The notes below the pieces were generated by a model that searched no databases, was not told where the DNA came from, and was given only the letters and a program-made list of their open reading frames with translations. 64,000 bases of DNA. Source: Apoderus coryli (lineage: Eukaryota; Arthropoda; Insecta; Coleoptera; Attelabidae). Shown piece after piece: positions 1 to 12,114 of the stretch (position 1 is its first letter; each line of letters starts with the position of its first letter). The DNA lies in assembly GCA_911728435.2 (NCBI GenBank), contig OU452210.1, forward strand, positions 1,240,001 through 1,304,000, written 5' to 3'. A program made the position numbers and the translations under genes.

Positions 1-1140
1 ATTTTTTGAAACATTTTCAGTTATTGATGGATATTTGTAACTTGCGCCTAATAAATACTTTGGATAACACAGTTGCAAAATGCGAAAATTCAAATCAGAA
101 ATCATTAGATTGTACACTCCTTAGTTTTGACATACCCAGTGATTTCAAAACTATTTTACAACAATTTCCACATATTACACAAAGCGAATCAAGTCTTACT
201 AATTTTAAACACAACACGTTGCACTATATTGAAACACAAGGACCACCAGTTTTTTCAAAACGCGGAGACTGTCTCCAGAAAAGTCTGAAATAGCTAAAAA
301 AGAATTTAAAAAATTATTGCAGTTAGGAACTATTAGACATTCATCTAGTAATTGGTTATATCCTTTGCATATGTTACCTAAGTCGGATGGAACCTTGTCG
401 TGATTAGAGAGCCTTTGAATACTAAAACCAAACCTGACCGTTATCCTGTTCCTCATATTCATGATTTTAATGTCCAGCTGTAGGATAACAGTATGTTCCA
501 AAATAGAGTTGGTCAAAGCTTATCATCAAATTCTAATTAATTCTTCAGATATTCCGAAGACTGCAATATGTACACCTTTTGGTTTGTTTGAATATGTCTG
601 TACGCCATTTGGTCTTAGGAATGCAGCATAAACTTTTTAAAGGTTTATCAATGAAGTTACTAAAGATCTAGATTCTAGATTTTTGTATTTCCTACATTGA
701 CGATATCCCTGTTGCTATAACAAATATGAATGAACATTTGAAGCATATTAAAATATTATTTCAAAGATGTCGGATTAGTTAGTAATCTTGGTAAATGCGA
801 ATTTGGAGTAACAGAAACAACATTTCTTGGTCATAAAATCACAAGAAACGGAATATAACCTACAAATAAACAAATCGAGGATATAAAAAGTTTTCCGCTT
901 CCAAAATGTATTCGACAATTAAGCAAGTTTTCAGGATTAATTAATTTTTATAATAGATTTAAGTATACCAGCATGACGCAAACAAAACTCAGTGGCCTTA
1001 TCTTCAACAAAAAGCCTTTACCGAGGTTAAATCAATTCTTGCAAGCAAATGTCTTTTAATTTGTCAAAGGCACAATGCTGAAACTAGCTTTATGGTAGAT
1101 GCTTCCGATTATTCAGCTGAAGCTGTCTTGCAGTAAAACA
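1..1140 (+). pseudogene. Broken Ty3/gypsy-type pol (reverse transcriptase to RNase H)
   Basis: Remnant of a gypsy-like polyprotein whose start lies left of the window. The first open stretch (to 293) ends with the family's pre-RT signature (IETQGPPVFSK). A frameshift follows, then KKEFKKLLQLGTIRHSSSNW and PLHMLPKSDGT around 295-395, KPDRYPVPHIHDF near 430-470, a TPFGL block near 575, and the polymerase box as YIDDI at 693-707. The connection region (FLGHKITRNGI) is near 825-860 and an RNase H start (FMVDASDYSAE) near 1090. Reading-frame shifts and stops at about 294, 400, 480, 630 and 860 show that it is dead. RT copies element RNA into DNA in the family; no function is expected here. The family call is firm, the lineage within gypsy is not. 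Confidence 0.85.
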
Positions 1141-1144
1141 TTAA

Positions 1145-1890
1145 TGTACAATGGGTACAAACGTACCGTATGAAATGCTCGTTGAAATGTAAAATTTTGA
1201 ATTAACAACACTTTTTAACTCAATAAAGAAAAATAAATAAAACAATGCCGTTAAAATATACAAGCCGCCAATGCATTACGTCGCGTAGTATGAGTTTGAA
1301 TCGGAATCATTCGAGTTACTTCGATTTTGCACGATCACCGTAGATGGGCGTGGTTTCTATATATAAAATGTTGCATTGGGCTTTAATTGGGCCAAAAATT
1401 GGTTCATAATTGGTCCCATTGGTCCTTAATTGGGTGTTAATAAGTCTATTGGTCATACAAATTTCAATAATTTCTCACATTGGTCAATAATTGGCACCAT
1501 TGGTTACACAATTTGTTGCCATTGGTTCGAGGTTGTACACCACATTGGCCCCGCGGTTTACCCCTCGGGTTGATCTATATGGAAACCGATCGAGTGTTGC
1601 ATTGTCGACATTCAGGTCCCTGTTTAGTAGTTCCTGAAAATTTCCCTTCCACTGGGAACGAATTGAGATGCAATTTCTCGGACGAGAGCGATTCCTGGTT
1701 GGCAGTGGGTTCAGCCTCTGTTTGCAGAGGGGCCGTAAATGTTTTTTTTTTTTTGAATTTTACTGTAATTTGTGTTTGTATTTGTTACTAAACAACCCAA
1801 CCCTTAGGGGTTAAGTGAGGAAGTGTTAGCTTCAACTTCGCCTATTGTAAATGTTATTTCTTTACAATAAAGTCATTTTATTATTAATAC
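1145..1890 (+). repeat. LTR-like or promoter-like tail with ATTGG array
   Basis: This non-coding stretch follows the gypsy pol remnant. About 12 copies of ATTGG (CCAAT in reverse) are packed between 1373 and 1545, often in the form AATTGG(T/G)NC. A poly-T run lies at 1741-1754, and an AATAAA signal with surrounding T-rich sequence lies at 1866-1871, just before the next repeat. This composition fits a promoter and polyadenylation region such as an LTR. No second LTR copy or TG...CA ends could be confirmed, because the left part of the element is outside the window. Confidence 0.35.
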
Positions 1891-1905
1891 ATTTATTCAT
1901 ATTTT

Positions 1906-2340
1906 ACTTTCCCGCCCAAAGAAAGTATTTTGAACGCGCTAAAAATATTGAGATATAATCATTTTGGATTCCCCTAAGCCGATTAAGACCATTTCCAGAT
2001 GGAAATCTGTGTGTGTGCCCGCGTATGTATTCTCCCACGATAGCGCCTAAACGCTTCAAACAATTGAGCTAAATTTTGGCATATGAGTTTGGGGGAATTT
2101 TTGGATGAACCCATTAGTTTTTGGTTAAAATCTAGGAATTGTCCTGTAAAGGGATTTTGTAAATCTGTTGGGCAATAAAGCTATTATTAAAATCGATTTA
2201 GCCCTGTCATAGGGGTGCACAACACAATCCCATATTTTTAAATAGCAGTAGGGATACATCATTAGGAAACATTTTCTATCGGCTTTATAGCAATAGCGTA
2301 GCTGATACCCCAATATGTGAGTCATGTTGGCAGAACGATG
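1906..2340 (+). mobile_element. ACTTTCCCG-tip TIR family, 5' portion (copy C)
   Basis: Starts with ACTTTCCCG and continues with GAACGCGCTAAAA, a GATTAAGACCATTT segment, an ATAGCGCCTAAACG segment and a GATACATCAT segment. These recur in the same order at 30622, 46028, 60785 and, reversed, at 29651. The 3' half with the tRNA-like unit is missing here. It is non-autonomous and has no coding capacity. Confidence 0.6.
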
Positions 2341-3660
2341 GATTCGGTAAATAATAATGTCGATACGAGGAAAATCTCAAAAATACCGAATTTTTGATTT
2401 CGTATCTCAAAAAGTGGAAGATCGGTAAAAATTTTGTTTGTAGAATGTTTGCGACAGTTGCAGAAAATGGGCTACCCTATACATATATATAAATACACAT
2501 TTCTTGTTCTTCAGTTATTGCTTATTTTTTAACCTATATCATTAGATATTTATAGCAACATGACTTTGCTTACAAAAGACTGGTTTATATGCAGAGTTTT
2601 ATAAAGTAAATACCAGCTATCTCATTTCTATTAGTAATGAAGACAAAAAGTACTTATTATTAGTTATTTCTGATATTTAAGTAATACTTGTACGTAAGTA
2701 AACATTTAATTACTTGTCCCAGTACTTGTATTTAATAAATCAGAAGTTATGAACAATATATTATATAAAAATATTAAGCCCACTTGTGGTAATAATTAAT
2801 TATATTACGAAAGCGAAACATCTTGATTTTTCTGGAGTATTGCTATAAGGTGATCAAGCTTTATTGAAATATGATTTTGACGTTTAAGTGTACTACACAT
2901 TTATTTAGCCATCGCCCTCGGTGCATAGTTCGAAAATATGATTTAATTCGTCGAAGTCTTGAAAATGAATTTTATGGGGTAGGTACTAGTGGAAATTGGA
3001 AAAGTTGCAAATAATGTTAAGAGGATAAATATATTTTCACAAATTACCTTGTTACAATTATATAACGTATTGATTACATTTTTGGGTAGAACCATCATTT
3101 CTTTATTAACAAAGTTTGGTTTGACAATTCCTATTGAGCATAAAACAATTTATTATTTAAATAGTTTTGAGTTTCTTTACTCGGCATTTTAGCAGTTGGC
3201 AAAATGCAAACACATTCTTGTAATATATTTGAATATTTTTAAAAAACATTCCGAGAGACTAACTAATAGAGATAATCTACTCACCCAATAAAAAGAGACT
3301 TCTGTAGTATTCTTCAACATTCCTAGCTTGAATACTGTTGCGGTTGTTTAGTATTTTTTACTAATCTTGAAATTAATATGATGACACCGAAACTTTTAGC
3401 AACTGCTGTTGCTCTAATAAATATTTTTGACAACTCTTTCTCAATATTATCTCTAATGTGAATTACCAATGTAGGAAAATTTAAAGTATAAATAATTGTC
3501 AGGATGCATTAATTGTTTTCGTATATTATTTTGTATTCTTTTTAAGTAAAACAGTAAATTCAGAAAAAAAAAATATATATATATATAATGAAGAAATAAA
3601 GAAAAATAAAATAAAAACTTAAAATAAAGAAATATATATATAAAATTATTTTGCCAATAT
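2341..3660. other. Non-coding AT-rich stretch
   Basis: I see no gene. Only AT-rich sequence and short TA runs (near 3571-3586 and 3630-3645) are present. The small open frames here have no recognisable motif. Confidence 0.5.
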
Positions 3661-3729
3661 CTGGGCCGAAGCTTTAATCGGTTGATTAGGGAAAAAAATA
3701 TTTCGATTATAATATTAGGAAAAATATAT

Positions 3730-4650
3730 AGGGTCTTACAGTTCGGCCATCCTGCAAATATCTCGTCCCGAGATACTTCTGGTCGGCTTCTTCCTCCTCT
3801 TCCGATGTTAGTACCACACCATCTTCTCCACTCTCATCAGCTGTATCATCTGAAACTCCGCCAGGTGGACACCATGGACGCATCCGATCGACTGCGATGG
3901 TGTTCTCATAATTGGCTCTAGTGCAAGTTCTATGTGAACCTTATCTTGGAGTATATATCTATCATTTGGCAAAACAACTTTTACTATCATGGGGCCACTA
4001 GATGAGGGTGCTAATTTCCGACTACGGCCAGTCGAAGGTACTTCCTTTCGGATGACTACTATATCGCCTGCTTTATACATACGAGGTTTCTTCCGTTTCT
4101 GTTTTTGTTTGATTTGTGCAGAATTCATTTTATTGGAAGCTGTTTGTCTAGATTCTAGAAGATCGTCTAACATTGGTTTAATAATTTTTACCTCATTTCG
4201 TAACAAAGCATCGGTACTGTTTCGGGGAGTACATCCAAACATTAACTGACTCGGTGTTTTTCCAGTAGTCTTGTTAACAACGTTATTAATGGAAACTTGA
4301 ACAGCACGTACTTGATCATCCCAACGTTCTTCTTCAGGTACTGATTGTAATAGGGCTGCTAGTACGGTGCGGTTTAATCTTTCTACTTGTCCATTTGCCA
4401 GCGGTGTGGCAACAGCATTTAAAACGTGTCGAATATTGTTTTGTTTACAGAAATTTACAAATGATCAATTTCCACAATCAGATATTCATTCCCTCTTTTG
4501 AACCGTGGAAATGGTCCTAGATGGTCAACATGAAATATATTCAATGGTTCAACGCCTTTTGGAATTATTTGCAAGAATCCTTCTTTTTTGCCAGAATGTC
4601 TTTTGTTGTACAGGCATTGCATACAACATGAAATATATTTAATGAGGGGA
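3730..4650 (-). pseudogene. Ty3/gypsy integrase, core to C-terminus
   Basis: Reading from 4650 down, the - strand shows RHSGKKEGFLQIIPKG and FHVDHLGPFPRF (start of the catalytic core with its first Asp), then a broken segment. Next come NAVATPLANGQVERLNRTVL, SINNVVNKTTGKTPSQLMFG and the C-terminal region with YKAGDIVVIRKEV and LAPSSSGPMIVKVVL. These are the standard landmarks of gypsy integrase, which inserts element cDNA into the genome. The last 144 residues (3808-4242) are open. Upstream there is at least one stop/frameshift near 4455-4475, so it is a pseudogene. It is opposite in strand to the pol remnant at the window start and so is a separate insertion. Confidence 0.8.
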
Positions 4651-5200
4651 ATAATAATATGCTGTCTCCTCCACTAAATCTCAATATATATTTTCATAGA
4701 TCTGATTGGATCCTAATTATAATGGATTGGCCAGACAGGACGTAGCTTCGAAACACGTATTAACCAACACACCAAAATAATCCATAATGCCGTATTTAAA
4801 AATATAACGAATTGCGAATGAAACTGTTAAGATACGATGTAGCTTTAAAAAAAAGAATTAATATCATTTTGATTCGATAAGGCAAACATCGAGCTACTGG
4901 ATTCAATGGATATTTTATTATAATAATTTATTAACTTTAAGCTTTGTGATATTTTTAATGGTTGTTATAAGAATATTTATTTGGTTTTTAAGATTATTTT
5001 GCTGTGATTTATTTAATTAAAAGTTAACCCAAAAGATGTTCTTTTTTATTTAATTCAACCTAATTAGTATATTAAAAAAAAACTTAAATATATATCAAGT
5101 TATGAAATTTATTGAAAACGTTTTGCTATTGCTAAGTTAAAACATTTTAAGTTATTATTATTATTAAGTTATTATTAATCTTGGTATTACAATCTTCTTT

Positions 5201-6462
5201 TTATGGTAGATTTTGAAAATAATTAATAATTTCATTTCTGAACACCCAATTTCTAGGACCCTGGCCATCAATAGGATGATCTGGTATATTACCCATTTCA
5301 ATCAAATAATTTAAATCATCATCAATAGGTGGTACTTCTTCATTCATATCTATAGCAATATTGTAAAAAACAGCAACAGCTACTACCACAGTCAATGCGG
5401 TTTCAATGTTGAGGCGTATGCTGTAAGCTAAAACTGGAAACCTCCTCTTAATTACGCCAAATAAGCGCTCTATGCAGTTTCTTGTACGAATATGCGCCTC
5501 ATTATAAAGAGTTTCACCTCTATTTGTAGGATTAGCTATCGGTGTCAACAAGTAATTACGCAGTGCATATCCACTGTCACCTAAAACGAAAGAATATAGT
5601 AACTCGTGGGTGAGCAAATACCTACTAAAAAATAGAAATCGCTATTTGTATGATACAGTAGGTGATAACAAAAACACTTATGAGTGAAATCGTTAAGTAC
5701 TAAATTACAAATTTATGCTTGCTTACCCAATAGAACACAATTTAGAAATTCTCCATTCTCTATTCTGGCATTTATATTGCTATGTGTAAATATGGTGTTG
5801 TCATGTTGTGATTCAGGCCAGCGAGCCACTATATTACGAATTTTTAAATTGTTGTCACCTACAACCTGCACATTGATGGAAAAGTAGCCTTTACGATTCC
5901 GATATATCTCTCCTTCAGCATCGCCTGGAAGTTATAATAACCTAGTTGATTGTTACTTTTGTTTGTTTTCTTATTTTAAACTGATGTAGAAAATAGAATA
6001 CTTCTATAATTACATATTATATTGTATAATAAAGCTGTATTTTTCACAACTGCTTCACAGCTTTGTAATGAAATTGTTAGATGATCTGAACTTCAAAAAC
6101 AGACATAACAATATTTTTAGATACACAAAATAGAGCCATACTATATTTCATTTAATATGCACCAAATAAAAACTTACCAGGAGATTGAATTCTGACATGT
6201 GTCCCATCTACGCAACCAATTACTCTTGGAAACGAGGTTTTTTGGAAAAAACTACTTTGTGTTGAGATAACTTCGTCATTCTCTGGCATTTTAATATAAT
6301 ATAGGTTTTAAGCTGGCTAGAGCATGAGAAACCTTTTTTACTACTCTGCAAGCAGTTGACACATGTACTCCCATAAAATCGGACACACTTGACAAATGCC
6401 CGTCTGTGTCGTATAGTCGCAGTGTTAATAACAACTGATTCATGGCGGTCATGCAATTATTT
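5201..6462 (-). pseudogene. PIF/Harbinger (HARBI1-like) transposase, spliced, frameshifted
   Basis: Three exons can be joined on the - strand: 6462-6178, 5924-5727 and 5580-5201. They have consensus splice sites, and the two introns are 253 and 146 bp. The joined frame carries the HARBI1 DDE motifs in order: FPRVIGCVDGTHV (first Asp), VVGDNNLKIRN...WPESQHDN, LLGDSGYALRNYLLTP across the second splice (second Asp), and EAHIRTRNCIERLFGVIKRR (Glu). The exon at 6178-6462 also holds the helix-turn-helix-like region (LSSVSDFMGVHVSTACRVV). It loses frame near 6295-6305, where TATATTATATTAAA seems to have lost one base. The family cuts and pastes with a 3-bp TWA duplication. An N-terminal exon above 6462 was not recognised. 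The catalytic residues are intact but the frameshift should inactivate it. Confidence 0.85.
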
Positions 6463-6999
6463 CTAAAATATATTGTAATTAAATTCTAAAATAGACATAA
6501 TCATCCTTTATATAGGTCGGTATGTTAAGAAGAAAGACGCTTTTCGGTCTTTGCTACTAACACATCTTCTAATGAAAGATATTTATATTTACTTGGTCTC
6601 ATCAAATTCTAATAAATGCTCAAATGTGTCAACTTGTGTCATTTAAAAACAATTCTACCAGATTTAGTTAATGTGTATAGTATTAAAATAAAAATGCGCA
6701 TACATTAGGAGTTTTTTTAGATATAATAATGTTTTAATATTTGTTATATTATTGTGGTAGTTGAGTAATTTAAGAAAAAAAAATGTTGCCCACGAGGCAC
6801 GAATAGCTCTCCATATTTAAGTGTAAAAGTAATAATTTTATGACCTTTTTGTCATTTATCTAAATTTAATAAATTTTTGTTTTGTTTTAGACATCAGCTA
6901 TTTTTTTTTCAGTATCGGGTTTTGTGCCTTTTTCTTCTCTTTGGAGGCACTATTTATACGCAGATATTTTATATTTCAGATCTAGGCCAAGTTTTTGAA
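6463..6999. other. Non-coding stretch between Harbinger remnant and satellite
   Basis: A short open - strand piece around 6530-6610 could be the missing Harbinger N-terminus, but it has no motif I recognise. The rest is AT-rich with no supported feature. Confidence 0.35.
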
Positions 7000-9018
7000 C
7001 GCAAATTAATTGATTTTTTTTAGTTTTATTATAAAATTTATTTTGCCCCCTTTTCTACTATTTACGAACGCCTATGTAAACATAATTGTTATGCTGCATG
7101 TTTTAGGTTATCTGTTAAGTGGTTTTTGAGTTATCACGGATACAAATTTTTTCTGACCCTTTTATAGAATTTTCACGGACGCCTATGGAACATTAATTTT
7201 TGTCGTGTATTTTTAACACCAATTCAACTAGTTAAATATAAAATTTTTTACATTTTAATTTTTTTTATTTTACCCCTTTTTTTACTATTTACGAACGCCT
7301 ATGTAAATAAAAATTTTATGCTGCATTTTTTAGGTTATCTTATATGAAAGCTATATATAATTAGCCAATTTTTCTGGTATATTTGGGAAACATTTTTTTT
7401 TCGTTTTTGACCCTTTTTAAGACTATTTTCGAACGCCTGTGTGAACTAATTCTTTTATGTAACATTTTTTAGGTTATATTCTATCACAACTATAAAAAAT
7501 TATTCAATATTTCGGATAAGTTTAGGAACTATGATTTTTTAAATTTTTGAACCCTCTTTTAAACCTCTTGCCTACGCTCAATGTTCATCACCCCCTATAA
7601 ATATCCTGTAGTATTTTCGTACCAAATGTGGTTAAAATCCGTTAAGTGGTTTTTGAGTTATCACGGATACAAATTCTGACCCTTTTATAGAATTTTCACG
7701 GACGCCTATGGAACATTAATTTTTGTCGTGTATTTTTAACACCAATTCAACTAGTTAAATATAAAATTTTTTACATTTTAATTTGTTTTTATTTTACCCC
7801 TTTTTTTACTATTTACGAACGCCTATGTAACTAAAAATTTTATGCTGCATATTTTAGATTATCTTCTAAAAAAGCTGTATATAATTAGCCAATTTTTCTG
7901 ATGTATTTGAAAAACATTTTTTTTTTCGTTTTTGACCCTTTTTTAAGACTATTTTCGAACGCCTGTGTGAACTAATTCTTTTATGTAACATTTTTTAGGT
8001 TATATTCTATCACAACTATAAAAAATTATTCAATATTTCGGATAAGTTTAGGAACTATGATTTTTTAAATTTTTGAACCCTCTTTTAAACCTCTTGCCTA
8101 CGCTCAATGTTCATCACCACCTATAAATATCCTGTAGTATTTTCGTACCAAATGTGGTTAAAATCCGTTAAGTGGTTTTTGAGTTATCACGGATACAAAT
8201 TCTGACCCTTTTATAGAATTTTCACGGACGCCTATGGAACATTAATTTTTGTCGTGTATTTTTAACACCAATTCAACTAGTTAAATATAATTTTTTTTAC
8301 ATTTTAATTTTTTTTTATTTTACCCCTTTTTTTTACTATTTACGAACGCCTATGTAACTAAAAATTTTATGCTGCATATTTTAGGTTATCTTCTATCAAA
8401 GCTATATATAATTAGTCAATTTTTCTGGTGTATTTGAAAAACATTTTTTTTTTTCGTTTTTGACCCTTTTTTAAGACTATTTTCGAACGCCTGTGTGAAC
8501 TAATTCTTTTATGTAACATTTTTTAGGTTACCTATATTCTATCACAACTATAAAAAATTATTCCATATTTCGAATAAGTTTAGGAAATATGTATTTTTTA
8601 TATTTTGACCCCTTTTCCACTATTTACGAACGCCTATGAAAGTAAGTTATTTATGACACATTTTATAGGTTATATTCTATTAAAGCTATAAATAATTAGT
8701 TAATATTTCTGCTATGTTTAAGAAGTACGTTTTTTTTAAATATTTTTTACCCCATTTTACACTATTTTCGAACGCCAATGTGGTCTAATATTTTATGTTA
8801 AATATTTTAGGTTATATTCAATTAAATGCGTAAAAAATTATGCAGTATTTCGGATAAGTTTAAGAACTATGAATTTTTTAAATTTTTAAACCCTCTTTTA
8901 AACCCCTTGCCTACGCTCAATGTTTCCCAAAATCTAATCAGCTCCTTGCCATGTCCAATAGTATTTTTGTACCAAATTTGGTTAAAATCTGTTAAGCGGT
9001 TTTTGCGTTTTCGTGCAT

Positions 9019-9052
<34 letters not shown>

Positions 9053-9070
9053 TGACAGACAGACAGACAT
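7000..9070. repeat. Satellite block, about 526-bp higher-order repeat of about 130-bp subunits
   Basis: The landmark TTATCACGGATACAAATT occurs at 7131, 7658 and 8184, giving a period of 526-527 bp. A shorter landmark, (T)ACGAACGCCTATG or CACGGACGCCTATGG, recurs at about 7061, 7171, 7288, 7427, 7694, 7812, 7953, 8221, 8340, 8481, 8622 and 8765. Each long unit is therefore built of about four diverged 120-140-bp subunits. The right part (8570-9010) is more diverged and ends in a GACA microsatellite. The small open frames are not genes. Confidence 0.85.
9017..9069 (+). repeat. (GACA)n microsatellite
   Basis: About a dozen GACA units, interrupted once by CTGACAGAC. It closes the satellite block directly after a GTTTTTGCGTTTTCGTGCATA segment, the same kind of position that tetranucleotide runs occupy at the ends of many insect repeats. 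Confidence 0.9.
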
Positions 9071-9199
9071 TTTTTTAAAACTACTTATTTATGTATAAAA
9101 TGACCAAAAACAAGTATTTCCGGTGAAATTAAAAAAAAATTTTTTTTCATGAAACTAATAGTCTCCATATATACATATATTACATATATGATATGGAGA

Positions 9200-9890
9200 G
9201 CTAATAAAATGATAAGAGCGTGGACGCAACACAGATTCTCTACTAGCCTGCACCAAACACTGTGGCTGTCCCACCACATATTCGAGTTAACGGAGACAGA
9301 CTTCAGAACATCGAGAGTCTTACTTACCTCGGCAGCGTTCTCGGGGCGAACGCAAATATCGATGATGAAATTTAGCATCGTATAAGCTTGGGAAGGGCAT
9401 CTTTTGGTCGACTGAGGACGAGAGTCTTGGATGAACATAACATCGACATTCGAACTAAGTTGCGAGTGTATAGTGCTATTGTGGTTCCAACCCTTACGTA
9501 TATGTGAGTCTTGGAGCACTTATCGGAGGCATTTAAAGGCCCTAGAGAAGTACCATCAACGATGTCTTCTGATTCTCGGAATCAAATGGCAGGACCGACG
9601 AACAAACAACAGCGTTCTGGAGGAAGCTGAATCAACTAGGATTGAGGCGATGATTGTGAGGCACAAGCTACGTTGGACTGGCTACGTAATCCGCATGCCA
9701 ACGGAACGCCTTCCCAAGACGACATGAGGATGCAAAGAGACAGCACCGAATGGAAAGGGAATGCATGAATAGCGCAGCGCAGCTACAACAGCCGGTAAAT
9801 GGTGATGATTGAGTGTGTCAATTTTGTGACAAGGTTTCCGGCTCAAGGATCGGTCTGTTTAGCCATCTTAGAGTTCGCAACAGAAATACC
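9200..9890 (+). pseudogene. LINE (non-LTR) ORF2 C-terminal remnant
   Basis: Frame-shifted segments read ESLTYLGSVLGANANID, RVYSAIVVPTLTY, RRHLKALEKYHQRCL, IKWQDRRTNNSVLEEA and RHKLRWTGYVIRMP. The remnant ends in a Cys/His segment reading CDKVSGSRIGLFSH (9825-9870). This is the region downstream of the RT palm in an insect LINE family often annotated as craniofacial-development-protein-2-like or endonuclease-reverse-transcriptase proteins. The RT core and endonuclease are absent, consistent with 5' truncation, and several frameshifts are present. The longest open piece is 9431-9727. Confidence 0.75.
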
Positions 9891-9929
9891 TGACTTGGAA
9901 TAATTCATACTCGTTAGCGAGTGAATGCT

Positions 9930-11640
9930 GATGATTCAGTGTTGTCTAATGTGCAACAACTGCTAGTTATGTGGTCTATGGTTTATATTTGTTTTGTTTA
10001 CATAGGGGACATTTATATGATCTTGTATTAGGGTTTTTTATTATATGTTTATTATAGTACTTTGTGTTTATTATTTGGTCTTGAATCGCTATCATAAAAC
10101 CCTCGGTTTCACTGAATATATTTCCTTTCTTAAGCCTGATATTGTATTCTTGTTTGTCAATTTGGTTCTGCAGTAAGTAATTTACATGTTTACCGTGTAT
10201 GGTTTTTTCTTTCCATGTTTCGAGTTTCGTTTGGTCTGTTTAAATGTATTGCAGAGGTTCGTATTATTTCTTATTTTCAGGGGTGTTACAGATCTCTGAT
10301 GTATCGTATGTTTGTTATTCCTATGTGTATCATAGTGTTTAGTGTTTTGTTGTAAAAATATGGTCGTAGTTTATGTATTTGTGTGTAGTTCATATTTATT
10401 ATGTCTATGAATTCCTGACCTCCGTCCGCTCGTGGTAGGGTGAATCTAATCTAACTATGAATTAAAATCAATTTGTTTAATTAAATTATTAATTAAAATG
10501 TTACCCAATATTATTGCTAACCAGTAATAATTAACCCAAATTTGAATAAACTCGATTTAATATTTTACTTGATTTTTTTTTATTCTTTAGACAAGCTATT
10601 ATTTATATAAAAGTAAGTGGCGCCTGACAAATTCCACCCTTAATTTTTTTTAAACCAAGTAAACCCTCCAACCCACGACCTAGTGCCATCAGACGAAAAG
10701 CTGCCGCGCTTTATGTGCATTTACCAAAACTAAAAAAAAGGGAAACATAACAATATTCTTTTAATCAAAATCAAAAATACGTTGCAAGATATTTTAATTG
10801 GTGAGTAGAGGAGGCATAAAGCTTTAGATCATCTACTTATAGGAGATGAATTATTTTACATGCGGATTGACGGGTCATATATCCATAGTTAGTGTCATTC
10901 AGGATATTTGAGAGGAGATTTAGGACTAGCAAAACCACACTGCACTTAGCGACTCCTCTTGAAATATCCCACATTTTATGGGGATGGGATTTGAACCATG
11001 AATGTGGGATACTGTCGAATGCCTTCTGGTAGTCTATGTATGCAAAGTGTAGGGTTTTCTGTTTTGTGTTTGCGTGGTTTGTTATTTCAGTGTCTATGAC
11101 TGGTTGTTACTTACATCCTTGGGACCCTTTCCTACAGCCTTTTTTTTCTTCGTTTAGAATGTTGTTGTCGGTTATGTGTTTGTGCATTCTTTGTGTAATA
11201 ATCGATGTTAGTAATTTGTAGGTATATGAAAAGGCATGTATTTTGCTAGATTAGAGGTGTCATTGTCTTTTGCTTTCAGGTATGTTACGATTTCGGTTAG
11301 GGTTGAAGGAATTGGAAGTACATTGTTTATTGAAGATCATGGTAATATGTGCGTGTGTGCTAGTAAATTTCTTGAGCCAAAAGTTTTGGATCTTGTCGAC
11401 GCCTGGTGCTTTCCAGTTATGTGTTTTTACGATGTTTTGTTTGACGTCCTTTGTTGTGATCTGGCATGTATTCTACTTCGTTTGTTCTTTGTATTTCGTG
11501 TTGTATCCATTGTGCTTTGTTGTTGTGTTTGGCGCTTGTTGACCAGATATTACCCCAGTATGTTTCGATGTTGTTGATGTTCAGTGTCTTTTTTATTTCG
11601 TGGTTGTTGTCGTCAAAGTTTTTTTAGAACTTTTTTTGGT
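9930..11640 (-). pseudogene. LINE reverse transcriptase remnant, R2-like in sequence
   Basis: Reading down from 11640, several frames give a template-binding segment (NWKAPGVDKIQNFWLKKF near 11390) and the RT motif AYIDYQKAFDSIPHSW near 11000-11040. Further down are a LPRADGGQEFIDI block near 10400-10440, GFMIAIQDQIINTKYYNK near 10050-10110 and a CPLCKQNK zinc-knuckle start near 10000. These match LINEs annotated as type-1 retrotransposable element R2-like. The RT catalytic Asp is retained in AYIDY, but many stops occur. It sits tail to tail with the LINE fragment at 9200-9890. The clade assignment is tentative. Confidence 0.65.
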
Positions 11641-12110
11641 TTCTGTTAAAGAGTTCGATTTGACATTATGCAAAATCACTACTACTTTGGTAATCTGCGA
11701 ATTTACTACACTATTTTAGGACATCATCTGCAGAATTCCTGATGCAATAGACACTACGAGTGTTAGAGGTATTTACTCCTCACATTGACTACGCAGTCTA
11801 AACATTTCTAATGATCATTCATTATGCTCACTCTAGAGAGTGTGATAAATTATATTTCTTTTTACGTTTTTATCCTTAATTTATCTAACAGTCATCGCTA
11901 CTAATTATTTAATATATATGTATAATAATATATAAAATTTCTCGGGATGTTCAGTATTTGATGCTTGAAATAAAACTGTTTATTACTATGCAAAGCTTTC
12001 TATATTTATATTTATAAATTTGAAATATAATAAAGAATTTTATTATATTTCAAATTTACAAATCCAAACAGCGTAACACAGTTGGGGGGTCGTCATTTTG
12101 AAACATAATT
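11641..12110. other. Non-coding AT-rich stretch
   Basis: I see no gene or clear repeat family. There is a local inverted arrangement around 12005-12065 (TTTATAAATTTGAAATATAATAAAG against its reverse). Confidence 0.4.
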
Positions 12111-12114
12111 ATAA

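Noticed and set aside
205..516. Open frame on the - strand, 103 codons
   Set aside because: It is antisense to the gypsy RT remnant and has no motif of its own.
7000..9070. CRISPR-like array
   Set aside because: The repeats are long and contiguous without unique spacers, and the genome is eukaryotic.
8826..9098. Open frames on both strands ending in TDRQ or SVCL repeats
   Set aside because: They are translations of satellite and GACA microsatellite sequence.
11236..11577. Hydrophobic Cys-rich open frames on the + strand
   Set aside because: They are antisense to the R2-like LINE remnant on the - strand, and the apparent membrane character comes from T-rich DNA.
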